Shown piece by piece: positions 45,833 to 56,365 of a DNA stretch of 64,000 nt (position 1 is its first letter; each line of letters opens with the position of its first letter). The DNA is from Polynucleobacter sp. MG-27-Goln-C1 (GTDB lineage Bacteria; Pseudomonadota; Gammaproteobacteria; Burkholderiales; Burkholderiaceae): NCBI RefSeq assembly GCF_018881905.1, contig NZ_JACVPM010000001.1, forward strand, positions 1-64,000, given 5' to 3'. A program made the position numbers and the translations under genes. Under the pieces are notes generated by a model. It saw only the letters and a list, made by a program, of their open reading frames with translations. It ran no database searches and was not told the DNA's origin.

Positions 45833-47485
45833 ATGGCTAATATTTTTGAGCAGGGATTAGATCGCAACCCAGCGAACTTCACCCCGATCACTCCACTATT
45901 ATTTCTTGAGCGATCAGCTGAAGTATATCCAGATCGTTTGGCAATTATTCATGGCAAATTGCGTCAGACTTGGAGTCAGACCTATGAGCGTTGTCGTCGC
46001 TTAGCAAGCGCGCTGCAAATGCATGGCATTGGTTTGGGGGATACGGTTGCCGTCATGTTGCCCAATACGCCACCCATGGTTGAAGCGCATTTTGGCATTC
46101 CGATGGCTGGGGCGGTACTAAATGCCTTGAACACGCGCCTTGACCCTGAGTCTGTCGCCTTTATGCTGAATCACGGCGAAGCAAAAGTCGTGATCGTGGA
46201 TCCTGAATTCTCTGGGGTAATGAAAAAAGCCCTCGAGATCGCCAAGAAAGAAAGTGGGCGCGAGTTTTTAGTGATTGATGTCGAGGAAAAAGAATTTGAT
46301 ATTCCCGGTGAGAAGCTTGGCAAACTCACTTATGAAAAATTCCTATCTGAGGGCGATCCTCAATTTGCATGGCAAGTCCCTGCGGATGAATGGCAAGCGA
46401 TTTGCTTGAATTACACCTCGGGAACAACCGGTAATCCAAAGGGCGTGGTGTATCACCATCGTGGCGCAGCGATTAATGCCGTGTCGAATATTTTGGATTG
46501 GGATATTAATAAGCACCCGATTTACCTCTGGACACTCCCAATGTTCCATTGCAATGGCTGGTGTTTCCCTTGGACAGTAGCTGCACGCGCCGGTATTAAC
46601 GTGTGTTTACGTCGTGTTGATGCCCAGCATATATTCGCTGCCATTAAAGATCATGGTGTTACGCATTACTGCGCTGCCCCGATTGTGCACAACCTGTTAG
46701 TGAATGCCTCTGATGAATTAAAAGAGGGGGTACCTGCTGGCGTAAAAGGTTTAATTGCGGGTGCTGCACCTCCAGCTTCGATCATTGAGGGTATGGAAAA
46801 GCTCGGCTTTGATTTGACACATGTCTATGGCTTAACCGAGGTTTATGGCCCGGCAGCAGTTTGTGTGAAGCAGGACGAGTGGAATGAAGTGGATATTGGT
46901 GAGAGAGCTCGCCTCAATGCTCGCCAAGGTGTTCGCTATCACATGCAACAAGCAATTGCCGTTCTTGATCCTGAAACCCTTGTACCTGTTCCAGCTGATG
47001 GCGAGACGATGGGTGAGATTATGTTTAAGGGCAATATCGCCATGAAGGGTTACCTCAAGAATGAGAAGGCAACCAAAGAGGCCTTCGAGGGCGGTTGGTT
47101 TCATTCAGGTGACTTGGCGGTGATGAATCCCGATGGCTATGTAAAGATGAAAGATCGTAGCAAGGACATCATCATTTCCGGCGGCGAAAATATTTCTTCC
47201 GTGGAGGTTGAAGATGTTCTCTATCGTCACCCTGCAGTAATGGCTGCCGCAGTAGTTGCGAAGCCTGATCCTAAGTGGGGCGAAACGCCTTGCGCCTTTT
47301 TGGAGATTAAGCCAGGCATAGAAGTGACTCCTGCCGACATCATTGCTCATTGCAAGCAGCATCTGGCTGGATTTAAGGTTCCTAGAGCCATTGTGTTCTG
47401 TGAGCTTCCAAAGACCTCTACTGGAAAGATCCAGAAGTTTGAACTTCGCAAGCAGGCTGGCTCGGCTTCAGCAATCGATGTCTAG
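45833..47485 (+). CDS. acyl-CoA synthetase (AMP-forming)
   Basis: 550 residues. ANL superfamily motifs: LNYTSGTTGNPKGVVYHH (ATP loop, about 193-210), HVYGLTEVYGP (about 329-339), SGDLAVMNPDGYVKMKDRSKD and the C-terminal KTSTGKIQK catalytic Lys (near 534). It forms acyl-AMP then acyl-CoA. Chain length is not readable; medium-chain or 2-methylpropanoate-like subgroups are likely. It heads the cluster with etfBA and an acyl-CoA dehydrogenase. Confidence 0.9.
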   Translation: MANIFEQGLDRNPANFTPITPLLFLERSAEVYPDRLAIIHGKLRQTWSQTYERCRRLASALQMHGIGLGDTVAVMLPNTPPMVEAHFGIPMAGAVLNALNTRLDPESVAFMLNHGEAKVVIVDPEFSGVMKKALEIAKKESGREFLVIDVEEKEFDIPGEKLGKLTYEKFLSEGDPQFAWQVPADEWQAICLNYTSGTTGNPKGVVYHHRGAAINAVSNILDWDINKHPIYLWTLPMFHCNGWCFPWTVAARAGINVCLRRVDAQHIFAAIKDHGVTHYCAAPIVHNLLVNASDELKEGVPAGVKGLIAGAAPPASIIEGMEKLGFDLTHVYGLTEVYGPAAVCVKQDEWNEVDIGERARLNARQGVRYHMQQAIAVLDPETLVPVPADGETMGEIMFKGNIAMKGYLKNEKATKEAFEGGWFHSGDLAVMNPDGYVKMKDRSKDIIISGGENISSVEVEDVLYRHPAVMAAAVVAKPDPKWGETPCAFLEIKPGIEVTPADIIAHCKQHLAGFKVPRAIVFCELPKTSTGKIQKFELRKQAGSASAIDV

Positions 47486-47543
47486 CCCTAGTTGGGGCTA
47501 GGCGGATAAAATAGAAAAGTTACTCAAAAATAGAGAATTCAGC

Positions 47544-48293
47544 ATGAAAATTTTAGTAGCAGTAAAGCGTGTCGTTGATTACAACGTCAAAATTCGGGTG
47601 AAATCAGATAACTCCGGTGTCGATCTGGCAAACGTCAAAATGAGCATGAACCCATTTGATGAAATTGCAGTTGAAGAGGCTGTTCGACTAAAAGAGGCTG
47701 GCGTTGCTACTGAAGTAGTGGTGGTTTCTGCTGGACCAACTCAATGTCAAGAAACGCTGCGTACTGCATTAGCGATCGGTGCGGATCGCGCCATCTTGGT
47801 TGAAACCGATGCTGAATTACAGCCTTTAGCAGTTGCAAAAATTCTCAAGGCGCTTTCTGAAAAAGAACAAGCACAGATCGTGATCTTGGGTAAGCAGGCA
47901 ATTGATGACGATAGCAACCAGACCGGCCAGATGTTAGCGAGCTTGCTAGATATCCCACAGGCAACCTTTGCTTCCAAAGTGGTAGTTGCAGACGGCAAGG
48001 CAAGCGTAACTCGCGAGGTAGATGGTGGCTTAGAAACCATTGCAATTACTTTGCCTGCAGTTATTACAACTGATTTGCGTTTGAATGAACCACGTTATGT
48101 GACTTTGCCAAACATTATGAAAGCCAAGAAGAAGGCTTTGGAAATCGTGAAGCCTGAAGAGCTTGGTGTTGACGTTGCCCCACGCCTCAAAACCCTCAAA
48201 GTAGAAGAGCCGCCAAAGCGCTCTGCTGGTGTGATGGTGGCTGATGTAGCGGCTTTGGTAGATAAACTTAAAAATGAAGCGAAGGTGATTTAA
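47544..48293 (+). CDS. etfB: electron transfer flavoprotein subunit beta
   Basis: 249 residues starting [19 protein letters not shown], with the AMP-binding part [18 protein letters not shown] (about 115-132). It forms the ETF heterodimer with the adjacent EtfA and passes electrons from acyl-CoA dehydrogenases to ETF-ubiquinone oxidoreductase. Its stop abuts the etfA start. Confidence 0.96.
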   Translation: MKILVAVKRVVDYNVKIRVKSDNSGVDLANVKMSMNPFDEIAVEEAVRLKEAGVATEVVVVSAGPTQCQETLRTALAIGADRAILVETDAELQPLAVAKILKALSEKEQAQIVILGKQAIDDDSNQTGQMLASLLDIPQATFASKVVVADGKASVTREVDGGLETIAITLPAVITTDLRLNEPRYVTLPNIMKAKKKALEIVKPEELGVDVAPRLKTLKVEEPPKRSAGVMVADVAALVDKLKNEAKVI

Positions 48294-49229
48294 ATGGCCG
48301 CACTCGTTATTGCTGAACACGACAATCAATCCTTAAAAGCAGCTACGCTCAATGCGGTAGCAGCCGCTTTGCAGTGCTCCCCTGAGGTGGACCTATTGGT
48401 GGCTGGTAGCGGCGCTGATGCTGCTGCTTCCGCCGCGGCTCAAATCGCTGGAGTGCGTAAAGTGATTCAAGTGGACGCCCCATCTTTAGCCGATCAACTC
48501 GCTGAACCTTTAGCTGCGCAGATTCTTTCTATCGCTAGTGCTTACAGCCACATCCTGGCACCTGCAACTGCCAATGGCAAGAATGTATTGCCACGCGTTG
48601 CTGCTAAGTTGGATGTAGCGCAGTTATCGGATATCACCAAAGTTGTTTCATCTGATACCTTTGAGCGACCGATTTATGCTGGTAATGCGATTGCTACCGT
48701 CCAATCTACTGATCCAGTTAAGGTCATTACGGTTCGTACTACTGGGTTTGATCCGGTTGCTGCAAGCGGTGGATCAGCTGCAGTTGAAAAGCAAGCAGCT
48801 ATTGAGGCTCCTGGTAAATCATCGTTCGTAGGTCGTGAACTCACTAAGTCAGATCGTCCTGAACTCACTGCCGCCAAAATCATCGTATCCGGTGGTCGTG
48901 GTTTAGGTTCTGGTGAGAAGTATCAAGAGATTGTTGTGCCTTTGGCTGACAAGCTCGGTGCTGCACTTGGCGCCTCACGCGCCGCAGTAGACGCTGGTTA
49001 TGTTCCAAACGACTATCAGGTGGGCCAGACTGGCAAGATTGTTGCTCCACAGTTATATATCGCAGTAGGCATCTCTGGTGCGATTCAGCATTTGGCGGGC
49101 ATGAAAGACTCTAAGGTGATCGTAGCGATTAACAAAGATCCTGAAGCACCAATCTTTAGTGTTGCTGATTACGGTTTAGTTGCGGATTTAAATACTGCCG
49201 TACCTGAGTTGACTAACTTACTCGGTTAA
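48294..49229 (+). CDS. etfA: electron transfer flavoprotein subunit alpha
   Basis: 311 residues. The C-terminal FAD-binding domain shows [33 protein letters not shown] and [16 protein letters not shown]. Partner of EtfB directly upstream, and next to the acyl-CoA dehydrogenase that supplies electrons. Confidence 0.96.
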   Translation: MAALVIAEHDNQSLKAATLNAVAAALQCSPEVDLLVAGSGADAAASAAAQIAGVRKVIQVDAPSLADQLAEPLAAQILSIASAYSHILAPATANGKNVLPRVAAKLDVAQLSDITKVVSSDTFERPIYAGNAIATVQSTDPVKVITVRTTGFDPVAASGGSAAVEKQAAIEAPGKSSFVGRELTKSDRPELTAAKIIVSGGRGLGSGEKYQEIVVPLADKLGAALGASRAAVDAGYVPNDYQVGQTGKIVAPQLYIAVGISGAIQHLAGMKDSKVIVAINKDPEAPIFSVADYGLVADLNTAVPELTNLLG

Positions 49230-49283
49230 GGCGATTCAAGATATCTTTTTAACTATCTTCACCTCTGATTTATAGGAATACTT

Positions 49284-51071
49284 ATGCCGTATGTAGCCCC
49301 AGTAAAAGACATGCTATTTGTGATGAACGAACTAGCGGGGCTATCTGAGGTGGTTTCCTATCCCTCCTATGCTGAGGCTGGCGCCGATGTGGATTTGGCC
49401 CCAGCGATTTTGGAGGAGTCTGCTAAATTCAATCAAGACGTTGTAGCACCTCTCAATTGGCCTAGTGATCAAAGTCCTAGTTCACTAAAGGATGGAGTTG
49501 TAACAACTGCGCCAGGCTTTAAAGAGGCTTTCGAACAATTTGCTGCAGCAGGTTGGCAGGGTGTTGTTCACCCTGCAGAGTTTGGCGGTCAAGGCTTGCC
49601 TAAACTCATTGCTACTGCTTGCTTTGAGATGGTGCATTCAGCTAGCTTGTCGTTCGCCTTGTGTCCGATGCTGACCGATGGTGCGATTGAGGCTTTATTA
49701 ACTGCAGCAAGCCCCGAGTTGCAAGAGCGCTATGTGCCTAAGATGATCTCTGGAGAGTGGACTGGATCCATGTGCCTCACTGAGCCTCAAGCAGGCTCTG
49801 ATTTATCAATGGTGCGTTCTCGCGCTGTGCCTGATGCTGACGGCACATACAAAATTTTTGGTACCAAAATCTACATCACCTACGGTGAGCACGATATGGC
49901 AAAAAATATTGTCCATCTCGTACTGGCTAGAACGCCAGATGCGCCAGAGGGTGTGAAAGGCATCTCTTTATTTGTAGTGCCGAAGTTCTTGGTGAATGCA
50001 GATGGTTCTCTTGGCGAACGTAACGACGTTCATTGTGTCTCGATTGAGCACAAGCTTGGCATTAAGGCCAGCCCAACTGCAGTCTTACAGTTTGGTGATC
50101 ATGGTGGCGCCACCGGTTACTTGGTAGGCGAAGAAAATCGCGGCTTGGAATACATGTTCGTCATGATGAACGCCGCTCGTTTTGCAGTTGGTATGCAAGG
50201 TATTGCAGTTGCAGAGCGTGCATATCAAAAGGCAGTTCAGTATGCCAAGGACCGAGTTCAGAGTCGTGACCTAGCTGGCTCTCCAGGTCCTGTAGCCATT
50301 ATTCATCAGCCTGATGTGAAGCGGATGTTGATGACCATGCGTGGCTACATTGAGGCATCTAGAGCATTGGCGTATTACGCTGCAGCTGCTTATGATGCAC
50401 AACATGCATCGCCGGATGAAGTGGCTCGTAAGCAGAATCAAGCGGTATATGAATTCCTGGTCCCGATTGTGAAGGGCTTCTCGACTGAGATGTCGATTGA
50501 GGTTGCAAGTTTAGGTGTGCAGGTTCATGGTGGCATGGGTTTTATTGAAGAGACGGGTGCAGCACAACACTACCGTGATGCTCGTATTCTGACAATCTAT
50601 GAAGGCACCACAGCGATTCAGGCAAATGATTTGATCGGTAGAAAAACAGTGCGTGATGGTGGCGCAACTGCAAAGCTATTCTCAGAAAAAATCCAGCAAA
50701 CCGAAAAAAATCTTGCAAGCAGTGGCACCGCGGATGCAAAAGCAGTGTTAAATCAATTAACGCCAGCCCGCTTAGCTTTTGAATCCGCTTTTGCATATAT
50801 CGTGGCGAATGCTAAGACGGATATCAAAGCAGTATATGCAGGTAGTTTTGCTTACTTGCGTTTATGTGGTTTGGTAATGGGTGCCTGGCAAATGGCACGC
50901 GCTTTACTGGCTGCGCAAGAGTTACGTGCGGGTGATCCTAATTTCTATGATGCTAAGATTGCAACTGCACGCTTCTTTGCAGAAAATCTATTGCCACAAT
51001 CTCAAGCTCTCGCAACATCGATCCTGGAGAGTGGGCAATCTACTAACGCACTGACAGCGGAGCAGTTTTAA
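49284..51071 (+). CDS. acyl-CoA dehydrogenase, long form
   Basis: 595 residues, longer than the usual 380-residue enzyme because of N- and C-terminal extensions. FAD/substrate motifs include MCLTEPQAGSDLSMVRS, KIYITYGEHD and a C-terminal YRDARILTIYEGTTAIQANDL with the catalytic Glu. It introduces the double bond in acyl-CoA and gives electrons to the EtfAB encoded just upstream. Long-chain substrates are likely from the size. Confidence 0.92.
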   Translation: MPYVAPVKDMLFVMNELAGLSEVVSYPSYAEAGADVDLAPAILEESAKFNQDVVAPLNWPSDQSPSSLKDGVVTTAPGFKEAFEQFAAAGWQGVVHPAEFGGQGLPKLIATACFEMVHSASLSFALCPMLTDGAIEALLTAASPELQERYVPKMISGEWTGSMCLTEPQAGSDLSMVRSRAVPDADGTYKIFGTKIYITYGEHDMAKNIVHLVLARTPDAPEGVKGISLFVVPKFLVNADGSLGERNDVHCVSIEHKLGIKASPTAVLQFGDHGGATGYLVGEENRGLEYMFVMMNAARFAVGMQGIAVAERAYQKAVQYAKDRVQSRDLAGSPGPVAIIHQPDVKRMLMTMRGYIEASRALAYYAAAAYDAQHASPDEVARKQNQAVYEFLVPIVKGFSTEMSIEVASLGVQVHGGMGFIEETGAAQHYRDARILTIYEGTTAIQANDLIGRKTVRDGGATAKLFSEKIQQTEKNLASSGTADAKAVLNQLTPARLAFESAFAYIVANAKTDIKAVYAGSFAYLRLCGLVMGAWQMARALLAAQELRAGDPNFYDAKIATARFFAENLLPQSQALATSILESGQSTNALTAEQF

Positions 51072-51114
51072 GATTTAAATAACTATCGCAGCCTATCAAA
51101 AGCTACACATCAAA

Positions 51115-51145
51115 AAAGCTATCCGCATTACTGGGATAGCTTTCT
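51115..51145. terminator. hairpin between the acyl-CoA dehydrogenase and a membrane protein gene
   Basis: AAAGCTATCC (51115-51124) pairs with GGATAGCTTT (51134-51143). Both sides carry A/T tracts. It overlaps the last codons of the minus-strand gene and likely stops transcription from both sides. Confidence 0.7.
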
Positions 51146-51574
51146 TGCTTCTTGAAGTTGGGAGATGAAGAATTGTTCAAATGCAATTGCCAAGAAGGTC
51201 ATCATGACACCCGCACCAAACACCAAAGAAAAAATCACTGTCAACACAACTGGCCAGCCTGATTTAGTTGCTCTACTGGGTTCTAAGTCTGGATTAAATT
51301 GCGCATCCCATTTTTCATCAGCGCGTAAGCCATAGGCAATAGTAGTTAACCAGCTTGCCTCAAGAGTGATGAAGCCGAAAGTAACAAGAACCCAGCCCGG
51401 TGCAGAGTGGAAGTGCGCCTCTTTGAGAATCAGCCAACCAGCGATTCCGCCAACAAATGAAAATAGTTGAGCCCATCCCCAAAAGGATTTAATTCCTTGT
51501 AGATAAAAACAGTTCAAGCCGGTCCCAGGAAAAAATAATCCAAGTGAGCAAAATAGGAGTTTGTATTTTTTCAT
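51128..51574 (-). CDS. small membrane protein (TM2-domain-like)
   Basis: 148 residues with about four hydrophobic segments. The opening FFPGTGLNCFYLQGIKSFWGWAQL resembles a TM2 domain, which pairs two helices around a GxxxFYLG-type turn. Later segments are plain membrane helices and the loop near 85-100 is charged. Function is not known; it is followed by a META-domain gene's end on the same strand. Confidence 0.7.
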   Translation of the reverse strand: MKKYKLLFCSLGLFFPGTGLNCFYLQGIKSFWGWAQLFSFVGGIAGWLILKEAHFHSAPGWVLVTFGFITLEASWLTTIAYGLRADEKWDAQFNPDLEPSRATKSGWPVVLTVIFSLVFGAGVMMTFLAIAFEQFFISQLQEARKLSQ

Positions 51575-51610
51575 GAAGACTTTCGGTGATGTATTTATAT
51601 AAAGATTGAA

Positions 51611-52135
51611 TTATTTTGCTGAATTATTTTTTTGTATGAAGCTTAAAACTTCACGATCTGCGCCAATCATCAGGAGTTGATCACCGTTGCGCACAATTGA
51701 GCGGTAATCATTTAACTCATAGAGAAAGTCATTTTCTAGCTCCATGCGTTGTGGTGAGCAGGCCATTTTTGTGGCGGCGATTTGATCCAACGTAAAGCCT
51801 CTGGCATCTTCAGTAATGCGTGCAGTAAAGCGATTGCAGCCCGTGGATCCACTCACGCGCTCACCATTGGCATCAAAGATGATTTGGATTGGGTTGCTAT
51901 TGTCACCCTGAGGGATTTGTCGGGAGCGAACTTCGCCTTTGGCATTGGGTGCGAGATTCCAGCGGACTAGCTCCCATTTGGTATTGCGGAACTCGCTACT
52001 AGGAGGGCTTGTTTTGGCGTTGCATGGCGGAATGACATTGGCGCAGGCGGTCAAAAAACCCAAGCCAAGGAAAGAAAGAATCAGAAAAAAGCGCTTTATA
52101 GGGCCTCTGGAGGGTCTAAAAATAGCAGTTTTCAT
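51611..52135 (-). CDS. META domain lipoprotein
   Basis: 174 residues. The signal region ends LTAC (lipobox, Cys near residue 31), so it is probably an outer-membrane or periplasmic lipoprotein. The mature part fits the META domain of HslJ: NTKWELVRWN, FDANGERVSGSTGCNRF and ATKMACSPQRMELENDFLYEL. META domains are linked to heat stress and novobiocin resistance in E. coli; role here unknown. Confidence 0.82.
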   Translation of the reverse strand: MKTAIFRPSRGPIKRFFLILSFLGLGFLTACANVIPPCNAKTSPPSSEFRNTKWELVRWNLAPNAKGEVRSRQIPQGDNSNPIQIIFDANGERVSGSTGCNRFTARITEDARGFTLDQIAATKMACSPQRMELENDFLYELNDYRSIVRNGDQLLMIGADREVLSFIQKNNSAK

Positions 52136-52388
52136 GGCGATATTTCTGTAAGTTATTGTTTTTAATAATTATTTTATGATCTACTGAGTTCTATTCTACT
52201 GTTGATGCCAAAAGGGTGCCCGCTTAAATAGGTGGATCAAGTAGGGGTTTTCGTCTAGAATATGAGGTTTTCCGCTATACCGTGCATTTGTTTTGTTAAT
52301 TTGCTCAGTTAGTTGGAGCCCAAGATTTTGTAGTAATTTCATTGGGTTGTAATCAACCTGTTTTCATTTTAGATTTTAAGGAATAAGT

Positions 52389-52634
52389 ATGGTCGTCATT
52401 CGACTGGCACGCGGCGGTTCAAAGAAGCGCCCTTTTTATAGCATCGTGGCTACAGACAAGCGCAATCGTCGCGACTCGAACTTTATCGAGCGTATTGGTT
52501 ACTTCAATCCACAGGCAGCAGCGACAGAGCAAGCAATGCGTATTGCTCAAGATCGTTTGACCTATTGGACTGGTGTTGGTGCGCAGATCTCTCCAACAGT
52601 AGTTCGTTTAATCAAAAACAATCCTGCGGTTTAA
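52389..52634 (+). CDS. rpsP: 30S ribosomal protein S16
   Basis: 81 residues. Starts [26 protein letters not shown] and continues [10 protein letters not shown], the S16 pattern. First gene of the conserved rpsP-rimM-trmD-rplS unit. It follows a 253-base intergenic stretch that has no gene and presumably holds the promoter. Confidence 0.97.
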
Positions 52635-52727
52635 AGACTTCAAATCCAAAGACTTTTTCTTAGCGATGAAGTCTTTGGTAGCAGAATTTACTTGTAGTGT
52701 TATTTGGGGAGTTGAGGTGGCTTCAAT

Positions 52728-53291
52728 ATGAATACACCTTCCCTAGATGATTTGATTGAGCTCGGTGCAGTTCAGGACGCTCAAGGCTTACAGGGTCAGA
52801 TTAAGGTTCGCCCTCATTCTTCCGATCCCGTAGCGCTCTTATCTAGCAAAGAACTTTGGTTATCTCTCATTCCTCGTCGGAGTGAGGGTGTTGCTGCGTC
52901 TCATGAGCAGGCCTCATTAAAGCTTTATAAGGTGAAGCAGGCCAAGATGCATAGCGGTACCGTAGTGATTGCCTTAGATGGCATCACTGATCGCGATCAG
53001 GCTGAGGCTTTAAAAGGTGCTCGCATCTTAGTTGCGCGCGAAGTATTTCCAAAAGCAGAGAGCGATAGCTATTACTGGGTCGATCTGATCGGTTGCAAAG
53101 CAATTAATATTCAAGGCGAGAGCCTGGGTGAGGTGATTGATGTTAACGATAACGGTGCTCACGGAATCATTGCTCTTGGCGATCCAGAAACCAAAACAGT
53201 AAAACAGCTAGTGCCTTTCGTAAAAGAAGTGGTGCAAAACGTTGATTTACCCAATAGGCTAATTACTCTAGATTGGCAGGCTGACTGGTAG
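52728..53291 (+). CDS. rimM: 16S rRNA processing protein RimM
   Basis: 187 residues. The N-terminal domain has VQDAQGLQGQIKVRPHS; the C-terminal PRC-barrel has YYWVDLIGCKAIN and DNGAHGIIAL. It binds S19 and assists 30S maturation. Starts 93 bases after rpsP. Confidence 0.95.
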   Translation: MNTPSLDDLIELGAVQDAQGLQGQIKVRPHSSDPVALLSSKELWLSLIPRRSEGVAASHEQASLKLYKVKQAKMHSGTVVIALDGITDRDQAEALKGARILVAREVFPKAESDSYYWVDLIGCKAINIQGESLGEVIDVNDNGAHGIIALGDPETKTVKQLVPFVKEVVQNVDLPNRLITLDWQADW

Positions 53292-53334
53292 TTGGCACTA
53301 AATGCAAAAAAGTAATTGATCTTCTATTTCCAAT

Positions 53335-54081
53335 ATGCGCTTTGATGTAGTTACCTTATTTTCTGAAATGTTCCCAGCTTTAACTCAGTGGGGCATTACT
53401 GGGCGCGCTTGTGAACAGGGCCTTGCCAGCGTCAATCTCTGGAATCCCCGCGATTATTGTTCTGATCCACGCAAGACTGTGGATGATCGCCCCTATGGCG
53501 GTGGTCCTGGCATGGTCATGATGGCAAAACCATTGGAAGACACGATATCTGCTGTTAGAGCGGCACATCAAACTCAGCAAGTCCAGTCTGGTCCAATTTG
53601 CCTCTTGGCACCTCAGGGAGAGGTCTTTTCTCAGAAGATAGCGACAGATATCCTTAATTACGGCAATTTAATCTTTATTTGTGGTCGATATGAGGCTGTT
53701 GACCAGCGTTTTATCGATCGAAACGTCGATTTACAGCTTTCTATGGGTGATTTTGTGGTTTCTGGTGGTGAATTGCCAGCCATGACCATGATGGACGCGG
53801 TCATTCGTCTCATTCCAGGGGCCTTAGGGGATGGAGAGTCTGTCATCCAGGATAGCTTTATTAATGGCCTTTTGGACTACCCACACTACACTCGCCCTGA
53901 AATATATGAAAATTTATCTGTCCCAGACGTGCTTTTGGGCGGACATCACGCTAAAATAGCGGATTGGCGTCGGCAGAAGTCTTTAGAGCTGACGCTAAGG
54001 CTTAGACCTGATTTAATTAAATCAGCAAGAGCTAATGGGTTGCTAAGTAAAGAAGATGAGCAATTTCTTCGAACGCTGTAA
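53335..54081 (+). CDS. trmD: tRNA (guanine-N1)-methyltransferase
   Basis: 248 residues, SPOUT fold. MRFDVVTLFSEMFP, DDRPYGGGPGMVMMAKPLE, FICGRYEAVDQRFID and GDFVVSGGELPAM are hallmark TrmD motifs, the last forming the SAM-binding knot. It methylates G37 of tRNAs and keeps the reading frame. Confidence 0.97.
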   Translation: MRFDVVTLFSEMFPALTQWGITGRACEQGLASVNLWNPRDYCSDPRKTVDDRPYGGGPGMVMMAKPLEDTISAVRAAHQTQQVQSGPICLLAPQGEVFSQKIATDILNYGNLIFICGRYEAVDQRFIDRNVDLQLSMGDFVVSGGELPAMTMMDAVIRLIPGALGDGESVIQDSFINGLLDYPHYTRPEIYENLSVPDVLLGGHHAKIADWRRQKSLELTLRLRPDLIKSARANGLLSKEDEQFLRTL

Positions 54082-54207
54082 GTAATTATGGTTTTGAATG
54101 AAGTGTTTGTGTTTTGATTTAGTGAAATGGTTTTAACTGCATCCTCTGTCTGGTCCGTTGATGAAAGTCTCGGGATTAAACGCTGACAAGATGTTTAAGG
54201 ATTAATA

Positions 54208-54606
54208 ATGAATTTGATCGAAAAAATTGAGCAAGAAGAAATTGCTCGCTTAAGTGCTAACAAAGTGCTCCCTACTTTCGCTCCTGGCGATACAGTAGTT
54301 GTTGGCGTAAACGTAGTTGAAGGTACACGTAAGCGTACCCAGGCCTTTGAAGGCGTTGTGATTGCTAAGCGCAATCGCGGACTGAATTCAAGCTTTATCG
54401 TTCGCAAGATTTCATCTGGCGAAGGTGTAGAGCGTACATTCCAAACTTACTCACCATTGATCGCTAGCATTGAAGTGAAGCGTCGCGGTGATGTACGTCG
54501 TGCCAAGTTGTACTACTTGCGCGATCGTTCAGGTAAGTCTGCACGTATTAAAGAAAAACTTCCTGCACGCAAAGTTAAAGCAGTTGCTGAGACAGTAGCG
54601 GAATAA
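54208..54606 (+). CDS. rplS: 50S ribosomal protein L19
   Basis: 132 residues with [35 protein letters not shown] and [21 protein letters not shown] 126-base leader separates it from trmD. It ends the operon, followed by a perfect terminator. Confidence 0.97.
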   Translation: MNLIEKIEQEEIARLSANKVLPTFAPGDTVVVGVNVVEGTRKRTQAFEGVVIAKRNRGLNSSFIVRKISSGEGVERTFQTYSPLIASIEVKRRGDVRRAKLYYLRDRSGKSARIKEKLPARKVKAVAETVAE

Positions 54607-54621
54607 GGTTTGCTTTAATCC

Positions 54622-54655
54622 AAAAAAGAAGGCGACCTAGGTCGCCTTTTTTATT
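54622..54655 (+). terminator. terminator after rplS
   Basis: AAGGCGACCTAGGTCGCCTT is a perfect palindrome flanked by A6 and T6 tracts, so it works in both directions. Confidence 0.92.
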
Positions 54656-54671
54656 GCCCTAAAATAAGCTA

Positions 54672-55409
54672 ATGACTCAGAATCAGAAACCCCAAGAGCA
54701 AAAATTGAGTGCAGCCACTCCATTGAGTTTTGATGCTCAGGCAATTCCGATTCATGAGGTGTGTACTGATCAGCCCATCGTAGCTGCACATCATTTGCAT
54801 CCAGCGAATCTAAAGAGTCGTTTTTTCAATCCCCCCGCTTGGCAGCCGGAGATTACTGATGAGAATCGACAGGTCATTGCGGCAGGCATTATTCAAAATC
54901 GCCAAGCTGCTGGAAAAATAACCCAGGCGGCGGTGCTGATTCCTTTGCTACTGAAAGCTGACGGACTGTCGGTGTTGCTGACTCAAAGAACCGATCATTT
55001 GCATGACCATGCTGGTCAAATTAGCTTTCCGGGCGGACGGATGGATCCGGGTGATTCCAGCCCTAATGACACCGCTTTGCGAGAAAGTGAAGAAGAAATT
55101 GGCTTGGATCGACACGGAGTGGAGGTCATTGGCCATTTGCCCCAGTATTTAACGGTTTCGGGCTATAGTGTGACGCCAGTTGTGGGATTGGTAAAACCTC
55201 AGGCAGAATATGTCTTAGATGCTTTTGAAGTCGCAGATGTTTTTGAAGTGCCTTTACATTTTTTAATGGACCCTGCAAATCATCAAGTGCGAGTCTGGGA
55301 GAGTGATCAGGGTAGTCGTCGGTTTTATTCAATGCCCTATGAAAATCGTTTTATCTGGGGTGCTACTGCGGGCATGTTGCGTAACCTTTATCATTTATTA
55401 AAAGTATGA
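54672..55409 (+). CDS. CoA pyrophosphatase-like Nudix hydrolase
   Basis: 245 residues. The Nudix box begins GQISFPGGRMDPGD and continues NDTALRESEEEIGL (about 116-140), with Glu residues for metal binding. VLLTQRTDHLHDHAGQISFPGG is the signature of the CoA-type subgroup that cleaves coenzyme A to phosphopantetheine and adenosine bisphosphate. It overlaps cobD by four bases. Confidence 0.85.
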   Translation: MTQNQKPQEQKLSAATPLSFDAQAIPIHEVCTDQPIVAAHHLHPANLKSRFFNPPAWQPEITDENRQVIAAGIIQNRQAAGKITQAAVLIPLLLKADGLSVLLTQRTDHLHDHAGQISFPGGRMDPGDSSPNDTALRESEEEIGLDRHGVEVIGHLPQYLTVSGYSVTPVVGLVKPQAEYVLDAFEVADVFEVPLHFLMDPANHQVRVWESDQGSRRFYSMPYENRFIWGATAGMLRNLYHLLKV

Positions 55410-56365
55410 CTTTCTTTTCTATTCTCTTTGCCCTCATTGCTGAGCAATATCGCCCAGTAACTTCGACTCATTGGATCGCGCGCATGAGTGCTCGCTGGTT
55501 AGATTGGGTCGCCGGTGAATTCGGTGGCAAGACCGAAGAAGGCGCGAGCCCTGTGGGCGCTCGTATGGCATGCTTGGTCGCATTTATTCTGCCAACGTTT
55601 CTTGTCTTCGTGCTTTATGTGGTCTTCATGGTGACTTTCCCAATTTTGGGATTCCTGTGGAACGTATTAATTGCTTATCTATTTTTTGGCTTTCGCCAAT
55701 TTAGTCATTCCTTCACACTGGTTCATGAAGCGATTGCAAATCATGATTTGCCAGCAGCGCGTGCGGCCCTGGGCGAGTGGTATGGCCCTGAATTAGATGC
55801 TTCCAATCTCACAGAGACTGAAGTGATTTCTCTTGCGCTAGAGCGCGCCATTATTGGTTCACATCACCATGTATTTGGTGTGCTGTTTTGGTTCTTAATG
55901 CCAATGGGTCCAGCAGGCGTGGTCTTGTATCGCTTGGCTGATACAGCCGCTCAGCGCTGGTCGGAAAAAGGTGACTTCAATTTAAGTGAAGCAGCGCGTC
56001 ATTTCTTCTACGTATTGGATTGGGTTCCTGCACGTATTACCGCGATGGGCTTTGCGATCGTGGGTAACTTTGAAGGTGCAGTCTATGCATGGCGTCACTT
56101 AACTGGTAAATGGTCTGACTCTTTATCAGCAGTGATCTTGGCATCCGGTAGTGGCGCCTTAGGTGTTCGTTTGGGTGAGCCTATGAGCGAGCCTGATAGC
56201 GATGAAGCTTTGCGTATGGCTGAAGCTGGTGAGCCCGTTGTTTACGAAGTGGGCCTTGAGCCGAATGAGCGCACGATGCGCTCTGCAATTGGTTTAGTTT
56301 GGCGTTTAGTTATCGCTTGGATGGCTTTATTGCTAATGCTGACCATCGCTCTTTGGCTTGGCTAA
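55406..56365 (+). CDS. cobD: CobD/CbiB family membrane protein
   Basis: 319 residues with several membrane segments (about 48-70, 80-95, 155-180 and a final one at 295-317). Motifs EAIANHDLPAARAALGEWYG and LERAIIGSHHHVFGVLFWFLMPMGPAGVVLYRL match the CobD/CbiB family, which makes adenosylcobinamide phosphate. No other cobalamin genes are nearby, so the enzymatic role is less certain for this betaproteobacterial branch. It overlaps rsgA convergently by 56 bases. Confidence 0.75.
   Translation: MTFFSILFALIAEQYRPVTSTHWIARMSARWLDWVAGEFGGKTEEGASPVGARMACLVAFILPTFLVFVLYVVFMVTFPILGFLWNVLIAYLFFGFRQFSHSFTLVHEAIANHDLPAARAALGEWYGPELDASNLTETEVISLALERAIIGSHHHVFGVLFWFLMPMGPAGVVLYRLADTAAQRWSEKGDFNLSEAARHFFYVLDWVPARITAMGFAIVGNFEGAVYAWRHLTGKWSDSLSAVILASGSGALGVRLGEPMSEPDSDEALRMAEAGEPVVYEVGLEPNERTMRSAIGLVWRLVIAWMALLLMLTIALWLG

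Noticed and set aside
56310..56365. cobD/rsgA 56-base overlap as a sequencing error
   Set aside because: Both C-termini look normal in length; short convergent overlaps are common.
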